DNA of 64,000 bases, taken from positions 124,001-188,000 of the forward strand of contig NZ_PEEX01000001.1 of the NCBI RefSeq assembly GCF_002754245.1. The letters are read 5' to 3'. How positions within the stretch are numbered: position 1 is the first letter of the stretch; every line of letters starts with the position of its first letter. Below the pieces are notes generated by a model. That model saw only the letters and a list, made by a program, of their open reading frames with translations, did no database searches and had not been told where the DNA came from. Of this stretch, positions 35,927 through 44,268 are shown piece after piece. Both the position numbers and the translations under genes were made by a program. The stretch comes from Chryseobacterium sp. 52. GTDB taxonomy: Bacteria; Bacteroidota; Bacteroidia; Flavobacteriales; Weeksellaceae.

Positions 35927-38584
35927 TTACGCCAGATTCGGAGACAACCATCTTCTTGCTTCATCAATCGGGCAGTCTCTTCTCTTTGCATAGTCTTTAA
36001 GCTGATCTTCTGCGATTTTTCCTAAACCGAAATATTTCGCATGCGGGCTTCCGAAATAATATCCGGAAACTGCTGCTGTTGGAAACATTGCCAAACTTTC
36101 AGTAAGGAATACACCTGTATTTTCTTCTACCTTTAAAAGATCCCAGATGGTTTTCTTTTCCAAATGGTCGGGACATGCAGGATAACCAGGAGCCGGCCGC
36201 ACTCCTTTATATTTTTCTGCGATCAAATCTTCATTACTTAAACTTTCCTGATTGGCATAGCCCCAATATTCTGTTCTGACTTTTTTATGTAAAAATTCAG
36301 CATAGGCTTCTGCAAATCTGTCAGCAAGTGCTTTTACCATGATTGCATTATAATCATCGTTTGCTTTTTCATATTCTTCCGACAGTTCATCTGTTCCAAA
36401 TCCGGTACACACACAAAAAGCCCCAACATAATCAGTTTTTCCTGTACTTTGAGGTGCAATAAAGTCACTTAATGCCAAATATTCTTTTCCTTTTGATCGT
36501 TGTGCCTGCTGTCTTAAGGTTAAGAACTTAGCCTGTTCTTCATTATTTTCGTTAAAAATTAAAATATCATCCGTCTCATTGGAGTTGGCCTTAAAAATTC
36601 CGAAGATGGCTTTTGCCTTCAGCAGTTTTTCATCAAGAATTCTCTTTAAAATAACCTGTGCATCTTTAAACAATTCTTTAGCCTGAACTCCTACCACCTC
36701 ATCTTCTAAAATATTCGGGTATTTACCATGCAGATCCCAACTTCTGAAGAATGGTGACCAGTCGATAAACGGAAGCAATTCCCTTAGATCCTGATCTTCC
36801 AACACGGTTACGCCTAAATTATTCGGTGTAAAAATCTCTTCATTTTCCCAGTCGATACTGAAATGACTTTTTCTTGCTTCTTCAATGGAAACATAGTCTT
36901 TATCTACCTGTCTGTTCAGGAATTTTTCGCGGAAATCAGAATATTCGTCTTTCAGATCTGTAACATATTCTTTATTTCTGTCTCCCAACAATGAGCTTAC
37001 TACATTTACGGCTCTGGAAGCATCGTTTACATGAACTACGGCATTTTTATATTTTAAATCAATTTTCACAGCGGTATGTGCTTTTGAAGTGGTGGCACCA
37101 CCTATCAGTAAAGGAAAATTGAGATTCTGTCTTTCTAATTCAGAAGCGATGTACACCATTTCGTCCAGACTTGGTGTAATCAATCCGCTTAAGCCGATGA
37201 CATCTACCTGGTGATCTATGGCAGCCTGAATAATCTTTTCGGCAGGAACCATGACTCCAAGATCAACAATTTCATAGTTATTACAACCCAAAACAACGCT
37301 CACAATATTTTTACCGATATCATGAACGTCTCCTTTTACCGTGGCCATCAGAATTTTTCCGTTGGCTGGTCTTGAACCGTCTTTTTCGGCTTCAATATAA
37401 GGCTGAAGATAGGCAACGGCTCTTTTCATTACCCTCGCAGATTTTACAACCTGCGGAAGGAACATTTTTCCGCTTCCGAAAAGATCTCCTACGACGCCCA
37501 TTCCGGTCATCAGGTTAATTTCAATAACGTGGAGTGGTTTTGCAGCCACCTGTCTGGCTTCTTCCACATCTTCTTCTATAAAACGGTCTATTCCTTTTAC
37601 TAAAGAATGGGTAATTCTTTCCTGTAAAGGTCTGGTACGCCATTCAAGTTCTTCTACAATTTCTTTTTTGACTGATTTATGCTTTTCAGAATAATCCAAA
37701 AGTCTTTCTGTAGCATCTTCTCTTTTGTCAAGGATTACATCTTCTACAAGCTCAAGAAGTTCTTTATTAATTTCGTCATATACTTCCAGCATAGAAGGAT
37801 TAACGATCCCAATATTCATCCCGGCCTGGATAGCATGATAAAGGAATACCGAGTGCATGGCCTCTCTAACGGTATCATTTCCACGGAATGAGAAAGAAAC
37901 ATTACTGACTCCTCCACTCACGGATGCATACGGAAGATTTTGTCTTACCCATCTTGTCGCTTCGATGAATTCAACGGCATTTCTTCTGTGTTCATCCATT
38001 CCCGTCGCGACAGGGAAAATATTTAAGTCGAAAATAATGTCTTCAGCAGGAAAACCGATTTGATTGACCAAAATATTATACGACCTCTTTGAGATTTCAA
38101 CTCTCCGATCAAAATTGTCTGCCTGACCAGCTTCGTCAAATGCCATTACAATGACTGCAGCTCCGTATCTTTTAACAGCCTTTGCCTGTTTGATAAATTC
38201 TTCTTCACCTCCTTTTAAGCTGATGGAATTGACCACACATTTACCCTGTGCCACCTGAAGCCCTGCTTCCAGAATCTCCCATTTGGAAGAGTCTATCATC
38301 ACTGGAATTCTTGCGATATCCGGTTCTGAAGCGATTAAATTCAGGAACTTGACCATAGAAGCTTTTCCATCGATCAATCCGTCATCAAAATTTACATCAA
38401 GAATCTGTGCACCACCATCTACCTGATCTCTGGCAATATCGAGTGCTTCGGAGAATTTCTCCTCTTTTATCAGTCTTAAAAATTTTTTGGACCCGGCAAC
38501 ATTAGTCCTTTCACCAACATTGATGAAATTACTTTCCGGGGTTATGATAAGAGGCTCAAGGCCTGATAATCTTAAATATTTCAT
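35927..38584 (-). CDS. metH: cobalamin-dependent methionine synthase, C-terminal part (folate, B12 and activation domains)
   Basis: 885-aa part of a split MetH. Domain order: pterin-binding barrel (about 1-310; [25 protein letters not shown]), cap domain, B12 domain with [10 protein letters not shown] (about 417-426, His is the lower cobalt ligand) and [11 protein letters not shown], and the reactivation domain (about 560-885) with [12 protein letters not shown] that binds SAM. It lacks the homocysteine-binding domain, which is encoded separately just upstream (38725-39753). It transfers the methyl group from methyl-THF to homocysteine through cobalamin. 140 nt separate the halves. Confidence 0.95.
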   Translation of the reverse strand: MKYLRLSGLEPLIITPESNFINVGERTNVAGSKKFLRLIKEEKFSEALDIARDQVDGGAQILDVNFDDGLIDGKASMVKFLNLIASEPDIARIPVMIDSSKWEILEAGLQVAQGKCVVNSISLKGGEEEFIKQAKAVKRYGAAVIVMAFDEAGQADNFDRRVEISKRSYNILVNQIGFPAEDIIFDLNIFPVATGMDEHRRNAVEFIEATRWVRQNLPYASVSGGVSNVSFSFRGNDTVREAMHSVFLYHAIQAGMNIGIVNPSMLEVYDEINKELLELVEDVILDKREDATERLLDYSEKHKSVKKEIVEELEWRTRPLQERITHSLVKGIDRFIEEDVEEARQVAAKPLHVIEINLMTGMGVVGDLFGSGKMFLPQVVKSARVMKRAVAYLQPYIEAEKDGSRPANGKILMATVKGDVHDIGKNIVSVVLGCNNYEIVDLGVMVPAEKIIQAAIDHQVDVIGLSGLITPSLDEMVYIASELERQNLNFPLLIGGATTSKAHTAVKIDLKYKNAVVHVNDASRAVNVVSSLLGDRNKEYVTDLKDEYSDFREKFLNRQVDKDYVSIEEARKSHFSIDWENEEIFTPNNLGVTVLEDQDLRELLPFIDWSPFFRSWDLHGKYPNILEDEVVGVQAKELFKDAQVILKRILDEKLLKAKAIFGIFKANSNETDDILIFNENNEEQAKFLTLRQQAQRSKGKEYLALSDFIAPQSTGKTDYVGAFCVCTGFGTDELSEEYEKANDDYNAIMVKALADRFAEAYAEFLHKKVRTEYWGYANQESLSNEDLIAEKYKGVRPAPGYPACPDHLEKKTIWDLLKVEENTGVFLTESLAMFPTAAVSGYYFGSPHAKYFGLGKIAEDQLKDYAKRRDCPIDEARRWLSPNLA

Positions 38585-38724
38585 TAATTTTTATTCTGCT
38601 CAATTATAATAGGTACTGTCTGTATCCGGTCTCAGAAGATTTTTATATCTGCTTAAAGTTGTCAACAGCGGAAACTTTTATAAACCAGCTTCTATTTCTT
38701 ATTTTAATTATAAAAACTTCCTAA

Positions 38725-39753
38725 TCACACAAATTCTTTCGCTTTTCTTGGTGGATATTGTGCCACCAGGTCAGAAATTGCTTTGATATGATCCGGAGTT
38801 GTTCCACAGCATCCGCCGATAATATTGATAAGTCCTTTCTCTACATATTCTTTAATCTGTCTCGCCATATCTTCCGGTGTCTCATCATATTTCCCAAAAG
38901 CGTTGGGAAGCCCGGCATTCGGATAAGCGGAAACATAAAATTCTGAGTTATGGGCCAGGGTTTCCAGGTAAGGAGTGAGCTGATCAGCCCCTAAAGCGCA
39001 GTTAAAGCCTACACTCAATAAATTCAGGTGTGAAACTGAGATCAGGAAAGCTTCTGCAGTCTGTCCGCTCAATGTTCTTCCGGATGCATCTGTAATGGTT
39101 CCGGAGACCATGATGGGAATTGTTATATTTCGTTCTTCCTGAAGTTCATCAATTGCAAACAGAGCTGCTTTGGCGTTCAGTGTATCGAAAATAGTTTCAA
39201 CCAGAAGAATGTCTGAACCTCCATCCATCAAAGCTTCACACTGCTGTTTGTATGCTAATCTTAATTCTTCGAAAGTAATTGCTCTATATCCAGGATCATT
39301 AACGTCAGGACTTAAACTCGCCGTTCTGTTGGTAGGTCCTATGGAACCTGCTACAAATCTGGGTTTATCCGGATTTTGAGCTGTAAATTCATCACATACT
39401 TTTCTGGCAATTTTTGCTGATTCGTAATTCAGTTCATACACCAGTTCTTCCATGTGATAATCTGCCATGGCAATAGTAGTTCCTGAGAACGTATTGGTTT
39501 CTATAATGTCTGCTCCGGCTTCCAGGTATTTTCTATGAACTTCTTCAATCGCCTGAGGCTGTGTGAGAGAAAGCAAGTCATTGTTTCCTTTCACAGAATG
39601 TTCCCAGTCTTTGAAACGCTCTCCTCTGTAATCTTCTTCCTCGAACTTATAGCGCTGAAGCATGGTTCCCATAGCTCCGTCCAGAACCAGAATCCTCTTC
39701 TCTAATTGAGCGTTAAGGGATGAAAGCTGAGCATTTTCTATACTATTTTTCAT
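38725..39753 (-). CDS. metH: methionine synthase, homocysteine-binding part
   Basis: 342-aa homocysteine S-methyltransferase domain, the N-terminal quarter of a usual MetH, encoded as its own protein. [29 protein letters not shown] (zinc Cys) and [13 protein letters not shown] (two zinc Cys) are intact. It must act with the separately encoded C-terminal part. Its ATG overlaps the end of the four-helix-bundle gene by 11 nt, implying coupled translation. Confidence 0.94.
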   Translation of the reverse strand: MKNSIENAQLSSLNAQLEKRILVLDGAMGTMLQRYKFEEEDYRGERFKDWEHSVKGNNDLLSLTQPQAIEEVHRKYLEAGADIIETNTFSGTTIAMADYHMEELVYELNYESAKIARKVCDEFTAQNPDKPRFVAGSIGPTNRTASLSPDVNDPGYRAITFEELRLAYKQQCEALMDGGSDILLVETIFDTLNAKAALFAIDELQEERNITIPIMVSGTITDASGRTLSGQTAEAFLISVSHLNLLSVGFNCALGADQLTPYLETLAHNSEFYVSAYPNAGLPNAFGKYDETPEDMARQIKEYVEKGLINIIGGCCGTTPDHIKAISDLVAQYPPRKAKEFV

Positions 39754-40114
39754 TTTCTATTTTCTTATAATAATTGATAAATCCGCTGATCAGTTTTTTA
39801 CATAAAAGGATTCTTGCCGTTACCTTCGCAAAATCTGTTTTAGAAATATTATTCTGATGTAAGGACAAATAAAGTTGAGTTTCAAACTCACATAAAGATC
39901 CTCCGGCAACATTCAGAAATGGCAGAGTATCTTCCGAAGCCCGTCTTCTGTATCCTTCCGCCTTATTTGACGAAACTGAAACAACAGCTCTCCTGATCTG
40001 ACCGGTCAAATCAGACAATTCTTTTTTAGGATTTTTTTTGGTAAAACTATCTAATAGAACCACCAATTTTCTTCCTTCATTCCAAACCTCCAGTTGTGTA
40101 TAATCTCTGCTCAT
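39743..40114 (-). CDS. four-helix-bundle protein (S23/rRNA intervening-sequence-protein family)
   Basis: 123-aa four-helix protein. [20 protein letters not shown], the [20 protein letters not shown] core and [13 protein letters not shown] match the family of proteins first found in intervening sequences of 23S rRNA genes (S23), also related in fold to Avd of diversity-generating retroelements. Here it is not in an rRNA gene but inside the methionine operon: 30 nt after metZ and overlapping metH by 11 nt. Function unknown, possibly RNA binding. A decayed relative is at 48889-49023. Confidence 0.85.
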   Translation of the reverse strand: MSRDYTQLEVWNEGRKLVVLLDSFTKKNPKKELSDLTGQIRRAVVSVSSNKAEGYRRRASEDTLPFLNVAGGSLCEFETQLYLSLHQNNISKTDFAKVTARILLCKKLISGFINYYKKIENEK

Positions 40115-40144
40115 ATGTATACAATTTCAATGATCAACCACGAA

Positions 40145-41305
40145 CTAATCTAATGCCTGTTTTAAATCGGCAATAATATCATCTACATGCTCCAAACCTA
40201 CAGAACAACGTACAAGTCCTGCTGTGATACCTACCTCATTTCTTTCCTCCTCAGTCAGTTTTGAGTGGGTAGTCGATGCAGGATGTGTTACAATTGTTCT
40301 TGTATCCCCTAAATTGGCAGAAAGCGAACAAAGCTTTATTTTGTCTAAGAAGTTTCTTCCTCCTTCTATTCCTCCTTTAATTTCGAATGCTACGATATTC
40401 CCTCCCAGCTTCATTTGCTTTTTAGCTATTTCATAACTCGGATGGGATTTTAAAAACGGATATTTTACAAGCTCTACATTGGGGTGACTTTCTAAAAACT
40501 CAGCTACCTTCAATGCATTTTCGCAGTGTTTATCAACACGGATAGCCAATGTTTCAAGACTTTTCGACAATACCCAGGCATTGAATGGTGACATAGCAGG
40601 TCCTGTATTCCTTGCAAAAAGATAAATTTCTCTGATCAGATCAGCATTTCCTACTGCTACTCCTCCGAGAACTCTTCCCTGTCCGTCAATAAGTTTTGTG
40701 GCAGAATGTACAACAACATCTGCACCATATTTAATTGGCTGCTGCAGATAAGGTGTTGCAAAACAGTTATCTACAATAAAGATCAGATTGTGTTTTTTTG
40801 CGATCTGTCCGAAAAACTCAAGATCCAGAATTTCAATAGCCGGATTGGTAGGCGTTTCAAGATATAAGATCTTGGTATTGGGTTGAATATATTGTTCAAC
40901 ATTTTCTGCATCTTCAGCCTTGAAATAGGTTGTTTCTATATTCCATTTCGGGAAATACTTCGTAAACAAGGTGTGGGTGGATCCGAAAACTGACTGACAG
41001 CTTACGATATGGTCACCAGCGTTCAACAAAGCTGCAAATGTGGAGTAAATAGCTGCCATCCCGGTCGCAAATGCATATCCTGATTCTGCACCTTCCATTT
41101 TTACGATCTTATCTGTGAATTCTGTTACATTAGGATTTGAAAAACGGCTGTACAGGTTTTTAGATTTTTCTTCAGCGAAGCTTGCTCTCATATCTTCTGC
41201 ATCCTGAAAAATAAAACTGGATGTAAGGTATAAGGGTGTGGAATGTTCGTCAAACTGAGTTCTTTCAGTCTGAGTTCTTATTGCTGATGTTTCAAAATTT
41301 TCCAT
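40145..41305 (-). CDS. metZ: O-acyl-homoserine sulfhydrylase / trans-sulfuration enzyme
   Basis: 386-aa pyridoxal-phosphate enzyme of the Cys/Met metabolism family. The PLP lysine is in VVHSATKLIDGQGRVLGG (about residue 205); YSRFSNPN, GYAFATGMAAI and THPASTTHS are conserved motifs. With metX upstream it most likely adds sulfide directly to O-acyl-homoserine to give homocysteine. Cystathionine gamma-synthase (MetB) is the main alternative and is hard to separate by eye. 132 nt of spacer with an inverted repeat divide it from the homoserine dehydrogenase gene. Confidence 0.88.
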   Translation of the reverse strand: MENFETSAIRTQTERTQFDEHSTPLYLTSSFIFQDAEDMRASFAEEKSKNLYSRFSNPNVTEFTDKIVKMEGAESGYAFATGMAAIYSTFAALLNAGDHIVSCQSVFGSTHTLFTKYFPKWNIETTYFKAEDAENVEQYIQPNTKILYLETPTNPAIEILDLEFFGQIAKKHNLIFIVDNCFATPYLQQPIKYGADVVVHSATKLIDGQGRVLGGVAVGNADLIREIYLFARNTGPAMSPFNAWVLSKSLETLAIRVDKHCENALKVAEFLESHPNVELVKYPFLKSHPSYEIAKKQMKLGGNIVAFEIKGGIEGGRNFLDKIKLCSLSANLGDTRTIVTHPASTTHSKLTEEERNEVGITAGLVRCSVGLEHVDDIIADLKQALD

Positions 41306-41324
41306 ATAGTTTATATAAAATGTA

Positions 41325-41425
41325 GCAATGTATCAGTATATCAATCTACCAATGAGATTCTCTATTGAGTTAAGAATAACAGCTGTAGCCTTATTTATTG
41401 GTAAGCTGTTACACTGATATATCGG
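41325..41425. repeat. imperfect inverted repeat in the methionine operon
   Basis: Arms of 29 nt (41325-41353 and 41397-41425) are complementary at about 21 of 29 positions, with a 43-nt loop. In the operon mRNA it would fold into a long stem between the homoserine dehydrogenase and metZ coding regions, a possible processing or stability element or a relic of a small repeat family. Confidence 0.5.
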
Positions 41426-41437
41426 TAAATTATCTTT

Positions 41438-42976
41438 TTATTTAGTTTCACTTACTCTTAAAATATCCCCGAAAACTCCTCTTGCCGTTACCTGAGCTCC
41501 CGCTCCGGCTCCCATGATCACAATCGGGTTTTCGCCATAGCTTTCTGTATAAATTTCAAAGATGGAGTCTGACCCTTTAAGTTGTCCTAAAGCGGAACTG
41601 CCCGGCACAGAAATCAATTTTACATCAAGCTCACCTTTGTCCTTCTGAAGATCCCCGTGAAGATCTCCTACATAACGAAGCACGTGACCAGGTTCCTGTC
41701 CTTCTTTTACTTTCTTGTATTCTTCATCCAGCTCATCCAGTCTGGAGATAAATTCACTTTTATCTACTGACAGAAGATTTTCAGGAATTAAATTCTGAAT
41801 CTTGATATCCTGGAATTCGTTGATGAGATCCAATTCTCTCGCCAGGATCAGAAGTTTTCTTGCTACATCGTTCCCTGAAAGGTCTTCACGCGGATCGGGT
41901 TCTGTATACCCTTTTTCCATTGCTTCTCCAATGATGGTTGAAAACTTATCGTTTCTCACAGAGAAATTATTAAAAATATAGCTTAATGATCCGGAGAATA
42001 CGCCTTTGATTCTTGTGATATTTTCTCCTGAAAGGTGTAATAATTTGATGGTATCGATTAACGGCAGACCTGCTCCTACATTGGTTTCGTATAAGTAACG
42101 TCTATTGTTTTTGCTCAACGTATATCTTAGTTTACGGTATTCCTCGATTGGAAGTGTATTGAAAATTTTATTGGAAGAAACTAAATCAAATCCATTTTCA
42201 GCCAGCGCATGATAGTTTTTCACAAAATCTTTACTTGCTGTATTGTCAACGACGATCAGGTTTTCCAGTTGGTTTTCTTTTGAAAAATTGATTAGCTCTT
42301 CAACGTTTGAAGGATGTTCTGCTGTTAAAATCTCATCGCTCCAATCAGCATTAAATCCTTTTTTATTGAAAGCAATCTTTCTTGAATTGGCAACTGCCAC
42401 CACTTTAAGATCGATCTTTTTACGTCTTCTTATTTCTTCAGAAGATTGTAAGACCTGTTCTATCAAAGTCTTTCCAACATTTCCATGGCCAATAATCGCC
42501 AGATGAACGGTTTTGGGTTTCTTGAAAATTTCGGATTCAATAACATTCTTCGTTTTCTCATCCTGAGAAGAAGTAACTACAATATTGACTCTGTTTTCAC
42601 CTGAAACCTGGTTTAATAGAAGCGGGAAAACATTGTTTCTGGCAAGTTCTGCAAGAACTTTATTGAAATCTTCCGCTACAAATCCCAATACGGAAACGTT
42701 ATTGATGCTATAGATCTGTGAAACCTTTCCTGATTTTCTTTCTGGTTCAAATTCATCGATCAGACAGGCAACTGCTTTTTCCGCATCGGCTTCGTTGACC
42801 AGAATGGAGATTCCGTTTTCTATGGCCTGCTGGGAAATTACTCCTACACTGATTCGCGCTAAAGTAAGCGCTTTAAAAATTCTTCCGTCGATTCCGATTT
42901 CACCTAAGAAATCTTCTCCTTCAAATTTGATAATTGATCTGTTTTTTAAAAACTTTATTTCGTTAGCATTTCTCAT
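41438..42976 (-). CDS. homoserine dehydrogenase with N-terminal ACT region (kinase-less ThrA)
   Basis: 512 aa. Residues about 1-150 form the ACT regulatory region of a ThrA-type fusion (ISVGVISQQAIENGISILV; SINNVSVLGFVAEDFNKVL), and about 155-512 are homoserine dehydrogenase, with NAD(P)-binding GHGNVGKTL, ETNVGAGLPLIDTIK, GVFSGSLSYIFN and EPDPREDLSGNDVARK. The aspartate kinase catalytic domain in front of the ACT region in ThrA/MetL is missing and the gene starts cleanly, so this is not a broken fusion by frameshift. It makes homoserine for metX, 1 nt downstream of that gene. The kinase must be encoded elsewhere. Confidence 0.9.
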   Translation of the reverse strand: MRNANEIKFLKNRSIIKFEGEDFLGEIGIDGRIFKALTLARISVGVISQQAIENGISILVNEADAEKAVACLIDEFEPERKSGKVSQIYSINNVSVLGFVAEDFNKVLAELARNNVFPLLLNQVSGENRVNIVVTSSQDEKTKNVIESEIFKKPKTVHLAIIGHGNVGKTLIEQVLQSSEEIRRRKKIDLKVVAVANSRKIAFNKKGFNADWSDEILTAEHPSNVEELINFSKENQLENLIVVDNTASKDFVKNYHALAENGFDLVSSNKIFNTLPIEEYRKLRYTLSKNNRRYLYETNVGAGLPLIDTIKLLHLSGENITRIKGVFSGSLSYIFNNFSVRNDKFSTIIGEAMEKGYTEPDPREDLSGNDVARKLLILARELDLINEFQDIKIQNLIPENLLSVDKSEFISRLDELDEEYKKVKEGQEPGHVLRYVGDLHGDLQKDKGELDVKLISVPGSSALGQLKGSDSIFEIYTESYGENPIVIMGAGAGAQVTARGVFGDILRVSETK

Positions 42977-42977
42977 T

Positions 42978-43916
42978 CTACAAAATATTTTTTATGATAG
43001 TATTTAATTGTTCGTATTCCATTAAGAAGGCATCGTGCCCGTGAATTGACTGTATTTCATGATAGAAAACCTCTTTCTTTTTTTCTTTCAGATGCTCAAA
43101 GCACATTCGAATTTCTGAAGCAGGAAAAAATAAGTCTGTATCTACTGCAATCAGGTGCATTCGTGCACTGATCTTTTCGAGATGGTTTTCTTCCGTATTA
43201 ATATTCATCAGCAAATGATTCATCAGCTTGTAAGAATTCAGACTAAATCTTTCGTTCAGTGAATTTCCATGATAAACCAGCCAGTCTTCTGACTCTAACC
43301 TTTGGTTTTCCTGATGGTATCTGTTTTGAAATCTGTCATTTAACGATTGAGGCGTTCTGTAGCACAGCATAGCATGTATTCTTGCTTTCTGTAATGGTTC
43401 ATCATTTCCATTCAATAGAAATTTCTGAACCAGACATTGTGCGTGAAGCCAGTCGTGGGTTTTAAAATCGCAGGCAATAGGGATAAAGATTTCTGCAAGA
43501 TGAGGCTGTTTGGCAAGCATTTCCCAGGCAATTCCTCCTCCGAGCGAGCCCCCAATAATGGCATATAAGTTTTTGATATGTAAAGCTTCAAGGCCTTTCA
43601 GAAATATTTCAGCAATATCTGAAGGGGTAAAGTCTTCGTATTCGTCAATTAAAAAATGATCATATCCGTTTCCGGGAATATTGAAACACAGAACGGTATA
43701 TTTATTCGTATCAATAATCTGATTTTCACCAATTAACTGTTTCCACCATCCTTTTTCTCCGGAAACATTTGAATTTCCGGTTAAGGCATGATTCACCAAT
43801 ATAACAGGTGCTGTAAACAGGTCTTTCCCGAAGATCTGATAAGTCAACGGGATATGGTATTCCTTTTGGGAATTCGTCTGATACGAAAGATTAATATAGT
43901 TTAGTTCTGTTTTCAA
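42978..43916 (-). CDS. metX: homoserine O-acetyltransferase family enzyme
   Basis: 312-aa alpha/beta hydrolase of the homoserine transacetylase family, activating homoserine for sulfhydrylation. The nucleophile elbow is IIGGSLGGGIAWE; NHALTGNSNV is the oxyanion segment; the catalytic Asp and His are in VDTDLFFP and IHGHDAFL. The start is TTG at 43914-43916: the longer open frame to 44027 runs through the SAM riboswitch, and there is no ATG between aptamer and conserved sequence. The TTG lies in a hairpin stem. First gene of the methionine operon. Confidence 0.87.
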   Translation of the reverse strand: MKTELNYINLSYQTNSQKEYHIPLTYQIFGKDLFTAPVILVNHALTGNSNVSGEKGWWKQLIGENQIIDTNKYTVLCFNIPGNGYDHFLIDEYEDFTPSDIAEIFLKGLEALHIKNLYAIIGGSLGGGIAWEMLAKQPHLAEIFIPIACDFKTHDWLHAQCLVQKFLLNGNDEPLQKARIHAMLCYRTPQSLNDRFQNRYHQENQRLESEDWLVYHGNSLNERFSLNSYKLMNHLLMNINTEENHLEKISARMHLIAVDTDLFFPASEIRMCFEHLKEKKKEVFYHEIQSIHGHDAFLMEYEQLNTIIKNIL

Positions 43917-43942
43917 TTCTATTATTTTAATACAATTGAAAA
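43910..43942 (-). promoter_or_regulatory. start-codon-sequestering hairpin of metX
   Basis: In the mRNA, ttttcaatt (complement of 43934-43942) pairs perfectly with aattgaaaa (complement of 43910-43918), a 9-bp stem extended by tatta/taata inside the loop. The TTG start codon of metX lies in the 3' arm. No U-run follows, so it is more likely a translational than a transcriptional expression platform of the riboswitch. Confidence 0.55.
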
Positions 43943-43976
43943 TGCCACAGGAAATGGCTGAAAAGAACTTCAGTAA

Positions 43977-44079
43977 GTTATCTGTCCAAAATAAATTGGT
44001 AGAACGTAGCACCTTCTCTGCTTGCACAAAGGGTTGCTAAGGTTTCATAGGGTCTAATCCCTCAACCTTTCTTGATAAC
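43977..44079 (-). promoter_or_regulatory. SAM-I (S-box) riboswitch aptamer
   Basis: Read on the minus strand, the ends gttatc/gataac form P1, followed by the J1/2 segment aagaaagg, the P2 arm ggttgaggga...ctatgaaacc, the conserved ccttagcaacc, a P3 hairpin (ctttgtgcaagcagag) and the aaggtgcta...ctacc P4 region. This is the S-box consensus that binds S-adenosylmethionine. It lies between the promoter and metX and should lower expression of the whole methionine operon when SAM is plentiful. Confidence 0.92.
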
Positions 44080-44106
44080 ATTTTCAATATTTGAATGAAC
44101 GCTCTG

Positions 44107-44138
44107 CAAAGATATGTCTTTTCTTTTAAATTTTTCAA
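44107..44138 (-). promoter_or_regulatory. promoter of the methionine operon
   Basis: Minus-strand TTG (complement of 44136-44138) and TATCTTTG (complement of 44107-44114, exact TAnnTTTG) are 21 nt apart. The expected transcription start lies about 20 nt before the aptamer. Confidence 0.75.
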
Positions 44139-44268
44139 GAAAAAATATTTAATATTAAAAAAGCCCGTAACCACAAGTGTTTCAAGGCTATGTTAAGAAT
44201 TCTTCAGATGCCAGGAATTGGAATTATTTTTCAAAAAAACTACCTTCGTATTGAAAAAATGATGAGAT

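Noticed and set aside
39743..40114. Diversity-generating retroelement (Avd-like accessory gene)
   Set aside because: The fold is related, but I see no reverse transcriptase, template repeat or variable repeat in the window.
43917..44027. N-terminal extension of metX to an in-frame start at 44027
   Set aside because: It would translate the SAM-I aptamer; the conserved protein begins at the TTG at 43916.
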